Origin: Bacteroidetes bacterium GWF2_35_48
GTDB taxonomy: Bacteria; Bacteroidota; Bacteroidia; Bacteroidales; GWF2-35-48
DNA length: 32,152 bases
Direction of reading: 5' to 3'
Assembly (NCBI GenBank): GCA_001769125.1
Contig: MEOG01000053.1
Span: forward strand, 1 to 32,152
In this document: in pieces, positions 9,901-16,733 of the stretch
How the letters are laid out: each line of letters begins with the position of its first letter
Position numbering within the stretch: the first letter of the stretch is position 1
The notes under the pieces: model-generated
The model's database searches: none
What the model was told of the DNA's origin: nothing
The model's input: only the letters and a program-made list of their open reading frames with translations
Translations under genes and position numbers: made by a program

Positions 9901-9932
9901 AAAAAAAAGGCATTAGATGCGGTAATACCTTT
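9901..9932 (-). terminator. Intrinsic terminator of the secreted-protein/lipoprotein unit
   Basis: On the minus strand, AAAGGTATT pairs with AATGCCTTT (one mismatch), followed by a run of eight T. It ends the 10409-11311 / 9959-10381 transcript and separates it from the ABC transporter. Confidence 0.75.
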
Positions 9933-9958
9933 GTTAGTCATCACGCTCTTAATTAATA

Positions 9959-10381
9959 TTATTGTTTAAACCCGATAAGCATAACAGCAAGCCCTGAATT
10001 TTTAATTTTATTATCAAGCTGAGCTTCTATTATACAATCTACTGTAGATTTGAATTTAAAATCCCAGTAGGGGGTATTTTCATAATCTCTGTTTGTAAAA
10101 AGCAAATGACGGTCGCTGTCGTAAACAGAAAAAATCAAAGCGCCATCGGAATTTCCTGTACATGCAGCAATTCGATAAGTGCTACCGCCATAAAAAGTGG
10201 CATGAAACTCAGCGACCTCATCTTCATTCAAAAGTGCGCGGTATTGCTGTCCATCTGAGATATACGGATGCGTAATAAATTTCACGCAATGGTTCATAAC
10301 CTCATCGGTAGTTTGTGCCATAACAGCAACATAAAAAGTAATGGATATGATTCCGACTAATATTATAAAAACTTTTTTCAT
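9959..10381 (-). CDS. Small secreted protein of unknown function
   Basis: 140 residues. The N-terminus MKKVFIILVGIISITFYVAVMAQ is a signal peptide, with cleavage likely after MAQ or just before it. The mature part (about 117 residues) is strand-rich, with GGSTYRIAACTG, GALIFSVYD and WDFKFKSTVDC. This resembles small beta-sandwich domains of the pre-peptidase C-terminal kind, but I do not recognise a named family. Two cysteines may form a disulfide in the periplasm. It lies 27 bp after the lipoprotein gene and shares its terminator, so the two are probably co-transcribed and may work in the same envelope process. Confidence 0.7.
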   Translation of the reverse strand: MKKVFIILVGIISITFYVAVMAQTTDEVMNHCVKFITHPYISDGQQYRALLNEDEVAEFHATFYGGSTYRIAACTGNSDGALIFSVYDSDRHLLFTNRDYENTPYWDFKFKSTVDCIIEAQLDNKIKNSGLAVMLIGFKQ

Positions 10382-10408
10382 GTTATAAGGGTTTATACAT
10401 CCGACAAA

Positions 10409-11311
10409 TTAATAACCAACAATACTTGTTCTGATTTTTTCAATTTTTTCCGATATCTTTTTAAATTGCTCGGGAGAAATAATGACTTCAGTTTTTCCAT
10501 TAACTGTTGTGAGTTTATTTTTCACATCAACGGTAGGTTCTTCATAATTATATTTAAAATCAATGGCGTCGAAATCATAAGCAAGATCAATAAAAGCATC
10601 AATGAGTTTTTGATATTCTTCAGACTGATTATAAAAAGGAGATAAAATTTTTATAAGATTTTCCAGGGGGTGTTTTTGCTCTCCGATTCGATACATAATT
10701 TCATCGTTTTTCTGCTTAGCGCAAATTTGGGTCATTATATAAACACTTTCAACCCAACCTCCGGTTAGAATCAATACGCCCATATCGTCTCTGCGATTAT
10801 CTTTCAGATATTGGTCAGCATTACGGTAAGTTGTTGAAACGATATAAAGCAAGGAATCTTTGTTATTCATATTTTTTTCGATACGGGAAATAACTTTGGG
10901 ATTAAATGCTCCGATAATATTTAATTGCGTTGCAAGACTTTTAATTACTGCAAAATAATTTATTGCATCCTGATTTTGTTCGTAAATATTAACATAACCA
11001 AGATTTGCACCATATACTCCCATATTAAGGGCTTTCTTAAAATCATTGGTATATTTTGAAGCATTAGAAGTTGGATTTAAAAATTCCTTATTATAATCAA
11101 CCTTCTGATTTTTAGCCAAAAAAGCCATTTGATGCGGAGAAGGAACACTAAACAGGGTATTATTAAATTTAAGCATCGTAGAAGCCGAACTATCAACTTT
11201 TACCTCTAATTCCTTTTCTTTTTCTTCTTCATTACTGCAAGCATAAGCTGCAAACAAAACGAAAATACCCAAAACAATGCGGACAGACCAGTTGTTATGA
11301 TTCAAATACAT
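10409..11311 (-). CDS. Lipoprotein of unknown function
   Basis: 300 residues. The N-terminal region (VRIVLGIFVLFAAYAC) is a lipoprotein signal with Cys25 at the lipobox, followed by SNEEEKEKE. This acidic stretch after the cysteine is like surface-export signals of Bacteroidota. The remainder is mostly helical, with no catalytic motif I recognise; PSPHQMAFLAKN and GVYGANLGYVNIYEQ near residues 55-110 look like the best conserved parts. It is the first gene of a two-gene unit. A good -7 box lies 45-52 bp upstream of the ATG. The function is unknown; an envelope role is inferred only from the signal. Confidence 0.75.
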   Translation of the reverse strand: MYLNHNNWSVRIVLGIFVLFAAYACSNEEEKEKELEVKVDSSASTMLKFNNTLFSVPSPHQMAFLAKNQKVDYNKEFLNPTSNASKYTNDFKKALNMGVYGANLGYVNIYEQNQDAINYFAVIKSLATQLNIIGAFNPKVISRIEKNMNNKDSLLYIVSTTYRNADQYLKDNRRDDMGVLILTGGWVESVYIMTQICAKQKNDEIMYRIGEQKHPLENLIKILSPFYNQSEEYQKLIDAFIDLAYDFDAIDFKYNYEEPTVDVKNKLTTVNGKTEVIISPEQFKKISEKIEKIRTSIVGY

Positions 11312-11355
11312 GACAATTAAGTATTAATTTAAGATAAATACATTAAAACAACTTT

Positions 11356-11363
11356 CAAATATA
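11356..11363 (-). promoter_or_regulatory. Bacteroidota -7 box for the lipoprotein unit
   Basis: The minus strand reads TATATTTG, a full match to TAnnTTTG, about 45 bp before the ATG at 11311. No clear -33 TTTG was found. Confidence 0.55.
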
Positions 11364-11466
11364 TTATAGAATTCTTAAAATTAAAAATTTTTGTGATAAA
11401 TTAGTAAAAGAGAATGAAGAATTGAGTTTTAAAAGGCAAGAAATTGGTAATTGGTGAGTGGTAGGT

Positions 11467-11522
11467 CTGTAGTATCGTTCCATACTTCGACTTCGCTCAG
11501 CACAGGTGGAACGATTGTACAG
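11467..11522. repeat. Palindrome family 2, copy 1, split by a 24-bp insert
   Basis: The left arm CTGTAGTATCGTTCCA (11467-11482) and right arm TGGAACGATTGTACAG (11507-11522) are inverted repeats matching the palindrome at 19147-19182. Between them lie 24 extra bases containing CTTCGACTTCGCTCAG (11483-11506). Both copies are preceded by G/T-rich sequence with GGTAG. Confidence 0.75.
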
Positions 11523-11532
11523 TATAGAGCGA

Positions 11533-11560
11533 GTGGTAAGTGGTAAGTGGTAAATGGTAA
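11533..11560. repeat. Tandem heptamer GTGGTAA x3 plus ATGGTAA
   Basis: Three exact GTGGTAA units (11533-11553) and a fourth with one change (11554-11560). The last unit overlaps the left end of the MITE-like element. This belongs to the 551-base gene-free gap 11312-11862, in which I see only repeats and promoters. Confidence 0.85.
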
Positions 11561-11711
11561 TTAGTGTCCGTCCATAAAGTCAGTGTTTCGTTCAGAATGT
11601 TCGAGAGCAAGGCTTTCGAAGCCCTGAAAATCAGAAGTGTACTTGGGTACATGATTGATTTGAAGGGCGAGAGTAACGCAGCTATCGGACATTATGGACA
11701 AACACTAATTA
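11558..11711. mobile_element. MITE-like element, copy 1
   Basis: Ends are inverted repeats: the left TAATTAGTGTCCGTCCATAA matches the inverted right end (11692-11711) at 18 of 20 positions. The inside, read on the minus strand, contains GTTACTCTCG, ATGTACCCAAGTACAC, TTTTCAGGGCTTCGAAAGCC and TTGCTCTCGAAC. The same words occur in the same order in the element at 26434-26580. There is no transposase or open frame inside, so it would be non-autonomous. Confidence 0.75.
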
Positions 11712-11874
11712 GAATTGTCAGTGCTTGCCTTATTCCGTTATAAAAAAACATCATAAAATACTTTGAAAAAAATTTGGTTCGATGTTTGTAATACTTATTT
11801 CATCGTGTATTTTTTATCATTTAACGATTTTAAATGTTAACCCAAATTTATAAACTTTTACTTTGACTTCTATT

Positions 11875-12108
11875 ATGAAACCGGCAAGTTATATCGTATA
11901 TCATGTATTACGTAAAATAGGGCTTCGAAGACAAGATATTCTTTCAGGAAAAGAATTCAAAGACGAGCTCGGACTTGACTCTATTGAAATTATTTATATG
12001 GTCAATTTGATTGAGTCGAAACTTAATATTTCAATACCTGATAATGAAATTCCCAAATTGGTGAATATTGAAAAAACAGTTTCTTACTTAGAAAGAAGAA
12101 TATCGTAG
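11875..12108 (+). CDS. Acyl carrier protein-like protein
   Basis: 77 residues from the ATG at 11875; the open frame extends to a TTG at 11863, which would only add TSIM-type residues and overlaps a promoter-like stretch. It has the length and four-helix pattern of an acyl carrier protein, with the phosphopantetheine site ELGLDSIEI (Ser36) at the start of helix II. It is a carrier for acyl groups in fatty-acid, lipid or secondary-metabolite synthesis once 4'-phosphopantetheine is attached. Unlike the main AcpP, it is not beside fabF or other fatty-acid genes, and its N-terminal half is basic (LRKIGLRRQ) rather than acidic. This suggests a specialised second carrier protein. The gene is monocistronic and convergent with the next type IX cargo gene. 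Confidence 0.8.
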   Translation: MKPASYIVYHVLRKIGLRRQDILSGKEFKDELGLDSIEIIYMVNLIESKLNISIPDNEIPKLVNIEKTVSYLERRIS

Positions 12109-12129
12109 CTTATAATCCAAATATTAAAT

Positions 12130-13314
12130 CTATTTACCGATAATAATTTTTTTAGTTCGATTCGTTCCAGCAGCATTTCCTCGAATAATATAAACAGCCG
12201 GTTTCAGATAATTGGCATTATCAAATTCAAACTGCGCTTCCCCATTCGTTATAGTTTTTGAAACAGAAGTATACACAGCATTTCCCAAAGCATCAAACAA
12301 CGAAAACCGCGCATTTTGGAATTCTTCAAGATTACAATTTTCAAAAGATATTTCACATTTGCCTACACATGGATTTGGCTTTATAATTAATTCGCAGGGA
12401 GATTCAGAAACAGGAATAGAAACTGCTTTAATATCAAAAAATTCTGATTTTCCATCGAAATCAATTTGTTTCAGCCTGTAGTAAATTGTACCTGATGCAA
12501 TATCTTTATCAATAAATTCATAATTCTTACTTGAATTTGAATTTCCTGCTCCATTAATTTTTACCAGCATACTGAAATCAGACCCATTTTGGCTTTTCTC
12601 AAGTTCAAACCTATCATTGTTAATCTCTACTGCGGTAGTCCATTTTAACAGAGCAGTATTTGAAACATATTCTGCCGTAAAAGAAACTAACTTAACAGGA
12701 AGCGGGCTTGAAGAATTTGTAAAACATGGTCCCACGGCACAATCGGAATCAAATCCGAAAACCCTTGCAGTTCCATCTGTAATAGCTGTTCCAGTGGTAG
12801 ACATAGAACCAGTGCCTGAGATTGCAGAACCTGTTCCTCCGGTAAAATTTCCATTTACAGACAAAGTCCCATTCACAGTTATTTCATCACTATTATTATT
12901 GTTTACAAGATTCCCATTAATAACAAGGCTGCTTCCTCCTTCAACAGTTACAACCGAACCATTCATAAATGTCGTATTCCCATTTATTGTCAAATTGGAA
13001 TTATTACGAACAACAACATTAACATTTGCGCCAAATATCAGCCCTGTTGATGAAGAGGTATTCGTTTCTATATAAATCACATCCTTTGATTCATCAGGAG
13101 TACAAGAACAAGAGGCACCTCCTGAAGAAGTTGACCAATGGTCTCCATCGTCCCATTCTGCATTTAAAACAATGGAATATACTGTTTTTGAAGGAGCAGG
13201 TAGCATACCGGCAAAACCTGTAAAATAAAGAGTAAGAATCAAGCACAAAGCTGCCCAGAATAAAAAGCGTCCGATATTAGAGAGCAAGAGTATTTTTTTA
13301 GAATTTTGCAGCAT
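12130..13314 (-). CDS. Secreted repeat protein with type IX sorting domain
   Basis: 394-residue exported protein. The N-terminal hydrophobic segment (about residues 16-37) acts as a signal peptide after the basic MLQNSKK start. Residues about 50-190 contain a Cys-rich patch (CSCTPDES) and then short N/G/T-rich strands (LTINGNTTF, LVINGNLV, LSVNGNFTG), which suggest a small beta-solenoid. Residues about 205-305 are a fibronectin/Ig-like module common in Bacteroidota (LPVKLVSFTAEY, LLKWTTAVEINN, YYRLKQIDFDG). The C-terminal ~75 residues are a type A sorting domain (IIKPNPCVGKCEISF, SLFDALGNAVY, KKIIIGK). It is probably a surface adhesin or structural protein; no enzyme motif is visible. Confidence 0.78.
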   Translation of the reverse strand: MLQNSKKILLLSNIGRFLFWAALCLILTLYFTGFAGMLPAPSKTVYSIVLNAEWDDGDHWSTSSGGASCSCTPDESKDVIYIETNTSSSTGLIFGANVNVVVRNNSNLTINGNTTFMNGSVVTVEGGSSLVINGNLVNNNNSDEITVNGTLSVNGNFTGGTGSAISGTGSMSTTGTAITDGTARVFGFDSDCAVGPCFTNSSSPLPVKLVSFTAEYVSNTALLKWTTAVEINNDRFELEKSQNGSDFSMLVKINGAGNSNSSKNYEFIDKDIASGTIYYRLKQIDFDGKSEFFDIKAVSIPVSESPCELIIKPNPCVGKCEISFENCNLEEFQNARFSLFDALGNAVYTSVSKTITNGEAQFEFDNANYLKPAVYIIRGNAAGTNRTKKIIIGK

Positions 13315-13390
13315 TATTTAGAAAAACTAAATTTATTTTTAAAATTTTCTGCAATTTAAACAATAAGAAGGAAAAAATATTATAATATCT

Positions 13391-13408
13391 ATGAGTAAAA
13401 ATACTCAT
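13391..13408. terminator. Small hairpin followed by T-run, possible terminator
   Basis: A 7-bp stem ATGAGTA/TACTCAT with an AAAA loop, followed on the plus strand by TTTTAATTTT. It lies between two minus-strand genes, where a plus-strand terminator is not expected. It could stop transcription downstream of the L,D-transpeptidase-like gene only weakly. Confidence 0.3.
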
Positions 13409-13467
13409 TTTTAATTTTAGGGTCAAAAATGATGGTATAAAAATCTGAATCATAGTAAAAGTATAAA

Positions 13468-14940
13468 TTATTTCTTTTGAGGGGCAAGCTGTTTAACATT
13501 CGATTCCTCAAAATAAATGAACAATTTAGCATGTATGGGAGTCCACCATCTTGTAAATTTTGCAGCATAATCTTTAATACGAATACAACCCAGACTCGAA
13601 GGTGTCCCCATTAATGCATCCCTGAATGGACCCACGGCTAACTCGTGAATACCGTTTCCCCTACATGCATTGGGGTAAGCTCGTACCGGAAGAAAGCCCA
13701 AAAAATTAGGCAATTCGCATTCTGTAGGATAATAAATGCAATGAACGCTGTAGCCGCCTCCCATAAATTTATCTCTGTGCCTTTCAAAAGCAGTATACTT
13801 CCTGTCCGTACTCCAAAAACGCGACCTGACTATATTAACCGATCCATAAAACCAATTCTTCAACCCGGCTGCATTAAACCCAAAATAAACATCCCCTTTT
13901 CCGGCAGCAATAAAGCGGGCAACTTGTATAATTGTATCATTTTGCGCTTCACACAAACATAAAGTCTGTCCGGAACAAAATTTTCGTGATAAATATTCAT
14001 AAACCGGCTTTTTAATTAATGGAATACTCTTACAAAATGTATCAACCTTATAAATGTAATTCATAAGCAATTCCTTTTCATAAAATGCGTAATCCAAAAT
14101 ACCTAAATGTGGTAAAAGTTTAATAAAAGAAAGCGAATCCATCTCAGCTAAATCATAAAAATCAATATTATGAAAAACAGAAATGGCATTCATCATAGAA
14201 AAATCTCTTAACTTAGAAATTTCAGGGAAAACCTCCACTACCCCTTTACAATTCCCATCATAACCAATAGTATTAAGATCTGCTACTAAATATCTATTTT
14301 TAAACATTGCATTACTCAGCGAATCATTCAATACTTCGTTTATTGACAAAACGCTTCCGATAGAATCGTCAAGAACCTTCAAAAAAGGAATATAACATGG
14401 ATTTTTATTTAAAAAGCTGTCAATATTTATATGTTGCCTTCTTAAATCCGGGATAGACAAATACTGCTTCCTCCTTTTAGTTTTAAGTTCCGGTAAATAT
14501 CCTGAATCCGGAAACTTTTCTATAAAATATGTAAATGATTTTATGGTATTTAACGAAGAAGTAATTTTATAATGGAGCAATTCAGAATCCCGCAGTAAGT
14601 CTTTATAAAACGGATGTGTTTTGCCTTTTGACAAAAATTTATCTATAAGTAAAAATGAATTTTGCATTACAACAATATTGCAAAGCGTTGCATAAAGGCT
14701 GTCCTTTTTCTTTTCATACTTTTGTTTATAGTATTCCGCTGAAGCCTTGTAAAAAATATCTTCGGGTATTGATTTGATTTCGGAGCTGTCTCTATTCGGA
14801 TTAAAACGAATTAATTTCTGGTTAAAAAAAGAAAACAGACGTTGCTCTTTTATCCAGTAATAAGAATATGCGGCAGTGCCTGAAAACAATATCAAATTTA
14901 AGATAATATGAAGAATAATTTTTGGTATAGTTGTTTTCAA
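13468..14940 (-). CDS. YkuD-type L,D-transpeptidase-like protein, membrane anchored
   Basis: 490 residues. The C-terminal domain carries the YkuD signature: His432 in GNGIHELAVG and the active-site motif SSLGCIRIKD with Cys452 and Arg454. These are the expected catalytic residues for peptidoglycan cross-linking or attachment through a thioester. One membrane helix (residues 7-28) anchors it. Residues 30-330 are a long helical region of unknown family; in many YkuD proteins this part is shorter or is a peptidoglycan-binding domain. A segment with CSGQTLCLCEAQND (322-335) precedes a beta region. The start is TTG at 14940, since there is no ATG near a plausible N-terminus. The 11-bp repeat array begins 28 bp upstream. 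Confidence 0.82.
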   Translation of the reverse strand: MKTTIPKIILHIILNLILFSGTAAYSYYWIKEQRLFSFFNQKLIRFNPNRDSSEIKSIPEDIFYKASAEYYKQKYEKKKDSLYATLCNIVVMQNSFLLIDKFLSKGKTHPFYKDLLRDSELLHYKITSSLNTIKSFTYFIEKFPDSGYLPELKTKRRKQYLSIPDLRRQHINIDSFLNKNPCYIPFLKVLDDSIGSVLSINEVLNDSLSNAMFKNRYLVADLNTIGYDGNCKGVVEVFPEISKLRDFSMMNAISVFHNIDFYDLAEMDSLSFIKLLPHLGILDYAFYEKELLMNYIYKVDTFCKSIPLIKKPVYEYLSRKFCSGQTLCLCEAQNDTIIQVARFIAAGKGDVYFGFNAAGLKNWFYGSVNIVRSRFWSTDRKYTAFERHRDKFMGGGYSVHCIYYPTECELPNFLGFLPVRAYPNACRGNGIHELAVGPFRDALMGTPSSLGCIRIKDYAAKFTRWWTPIHAKLFIYFEESNVKQLAPQKK

Positions 14941-14941
14941 A

Positions 14942-14967
14942 GAATTAGGAATTAGGAATTAGGAATT
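14942..14967. repeat. Tandem heptamer GAATTAG
   Basis: Three GAATTAG units (14942-14962) and a partial fourth, GAATT, directly between the TTG start of the L,D-transpeptidase-like gene and the 11-bp array. Confidence 0.85.
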
Positions 14968-15161
14968 CGATAGATGGACAATAGATATTCAATTGATGTT
15001 CAATTATTTATTCGATAGGTGTACAATAGTGCTACGATAGTTGTTCAATTGACGTTCAATTGTAAATTCAGTAGGTGTACAATTGTATTTCTATTGAATT
15101 CCTATTGAATTCCTATTGTTTTCTATCGTATTCCTATCGTTTTCCTATCGTATTTCAATTG
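14968..15161. repeat. 11-bp periodic array of 18 CNATNG hexamers
   Basis: Hexamer cores start at 14968, 14979, 14990, 15001, 15013, 15024, 15035, 15046, 15057, 15069, 15080, 15091, 15102, 15113, 15123, 15134, 15145 and 15156, so steps are 11 bp except two of 12 and one of 10. Cores are CGATAG, CAATAG, CAATTG, CTATTG or CTATCG (16 of 18 fit CNATNG; the others are CAATTA and CAGTAG). Up to 15035 the asymmetric cores are CRATAG; from 15091 they are the complement CTATYG. The five-unit block 14990-15045 is echoed by 15046-15101 (56 bp each, 12-bp step in the same place, 28 of the first 34 bases identical). The 5-base spacers vary. The gap between the two genes holds nothing else but the mnmE promoter. 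Confidence 0.9.
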
Positions 15162-15320
15162 AAATATTTAAACAAATTTACAAAATTAATCTGAAAATTA
15201 TACATGCCTTAACTGAATTAAAATTATCGAAAAATAATAAAAAACCTGTATTTCAGGAGCTTTAGTTAAAATTCTTCAATTTATCGTGATAAGTACTTGC
15301 TAAAAAAGAAACATTATTTA

Positions 15321-15328
15321 TATCTTTA
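15321..15328 (+). promoter_or_regulatory. -7 box for mnmE
   Basis: TATCTTTA, seven of eight positions of TAnnTTTG, lies 14 bp before the ATG at 15342. It supports starting mnmE there rather than at the upstream TTG (15297), which would lie before the promoter. Confidence 0.5.
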
Positions 15329-15341
15329 CAAAAAAAAAAAA

Positions 15342-16721
15342 ATGACAGATCAATCAACAATTTGCGCATTAGCAACACCTGCAGGGACAGGAGCACTGGC
15401 AATAATAAGACTTAGCGGCGAAAAAGCCTGGGTAATTACAGAAAAAATCTTTAAACCACAAGGAAGACCTTTCGCTCCTGCGCCAAATTCTATTTCCTAT
15501 GGAACTATTTATGATGAGGACCTTATCATTGACGAAGTATTGGCTTCTTTTTTTAAAGCACCTTACTCCTATTCAGGTGAAGATATTGTTGAGTTTTCCT
15601 GTCATGGATCTCCCTATATTCAACAACAAATTTTACAATTACTTATAAAAAATGGCGCAAGATTGGCGCAACCAGGCGAATTTACGTTGAGAGCATTTTT
15701 AAATAATAAAATGGATTTATCGCAGGCAGAAGCAGTGGCTGACCTCATCGCAAGCAATTCTAAAGTTTCACATGAAATAGCTATCAATCAAATCAGGGGA
15801 GGCTATTCAAAAAAAATGGAACAGCTTCGCTCTGAACTGTTAAAATTTACTTCATTAATTGAACTTGAGTTAGATTTCAGCGAAGAAAATGTTGAATTTG
15901 CAAAAAGAACCGAGCTTTTAGATTTGCTGAATGCTCTTGACAGAGAAATTTCGATATTAACCGATTCTTTTTCTGTCGGAAATGCTTTGAAAAATGGCAT
16001 TCCGGTTGCAATTATAGGGAAGCCAAATGTAGGAAAATCAACACTGCTGAATATTCTGTTAAATGAAGACAAAGCAATCGTTTCTGAAATTCCGGGAACC
16101 ACCAGAGATGCAATTGAAGATACAATAAATATAAAAGGAATATCTTTTCGTTTTATAGATACAGCAGGGCTTCGCGAATCAACAGAAAAAATTGAGGCTA
16201 TAGGAATCCAAAGGACTTATGAAAAAATCAAACAGGCAAAAATAATTTTATATTTGTTTGATATCAGCAATACAAGTCTTGATGAAATATCAAATACCAT
16301 TCACGATTTTCAGGAACATATTGAAGGTACCGATAAAAAGCTTATTATTATTGCAAATATGATAGACAAGCTGATAGAAATGCCTAAAAGCTTTAAAGAA
16401 CTTCTGAAATACGAAACCATCTACATCTCTGCTAAAAGAAGAGAAAATATCCAAATGATTATTAACAGTCTTCTGAAAAATGTAGAACATGAAAATGCAA
16501 CCGAAGGAACAATTGTTACAAATGCCCGGCATTTCGAAGCCTTAAATAATGCACGCGCTGCTTTAATCAGAGTAAAAAATGGTATTTCCGAAAAAATTCC
16601 AGCAGATCTTTGCGCACAGGATTTGCGTGAAGCACTTTATCACATCGGCTCAATAACAGGAACGGTTACAAATAATGAAATTTTAGAGTCAATTTTCAAG
16701 AATTTTTGTATTGGAAAGTAA
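15342..16721 (+). CDS. mnmE: tRNA modification GTPase MnmE
   Basis: 459-residue cytoplasmic GTPase that, with MnmG, makes the carboxymethylaminomethyl modification at wobble uridine 34 of tRNAs. The start MTDQSTICALATPAG is the family's usual beginning; the open frame extends upstream to 15297 through poly-lysine codons and is ignored. The N-terminal tetrahydrofolate-binding domain (1-118, with GEFTLRAF) is followed by the helical domain and the inserted G domain: P-loop GKPNVGKS (226-233), TTRD (253-256), DTAG (273-276). The C-terminal CIGK motif has Cys456 as expected. One oddity is the G4 motif, normally NKxD, which reads NMID (339-342), with Met in place of the base-contacting lysine. Monocistronic, convergent with the sugar transferase gene 12 bp away. 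Confidence 0.96.
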   Translation: MTDQSTICALATPAGTGALAIIRLSGEKAWVITEKIFKPQGRPFAPAPNSISYGTIYDEDLIIDEVLASFFKAPYSYSGEDIVEFSCHGSPYIQQQILQLLIKNGARLAQPGEFTLRAFLNNKMDLSQAEAVADLIASNSKVSHEIAINQIRGGYSKKMEQLRSELLKFTSLIELELDFSEENVEFAKRTELLDLLNALDREISILTDSFSVGNALKNGIPVAIIGKPNVGKSTLLNILLNEDKAIVSEIPGTTRDAIEDTINIKGISFRFIDTAGLRESTEKIEAIGIQRTYEKIKQAKIILYLFDISNTSLDEISNTIHDFQEHIEGTDKKLIIIANMIDKLIEMPKSFKELLKYETIYISAKRRENIQMIINSLLKNVEHENATEGTIVTNARHFEALNNARAALIRVKNGISEKIPADLCAQDLREALYHIGSITGTVTNNEILESIFKNFCIGK

Positions 16722-16733
16722 AATAAAAGAAGT

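Noticed and set aside
12617-13075. Plus-strand open frame of 152 codons
   Set aside because: It is antisense to a low-complexity part of the type IX cargo gene, where such frames arise by chance.
14968-15161. CRISPR array
   Set aside because: The repeating part is only six bases with 5-base spacers; CRISPR repeats are about 23-47 bp with ~30-bp spacers and there are no cas genes.
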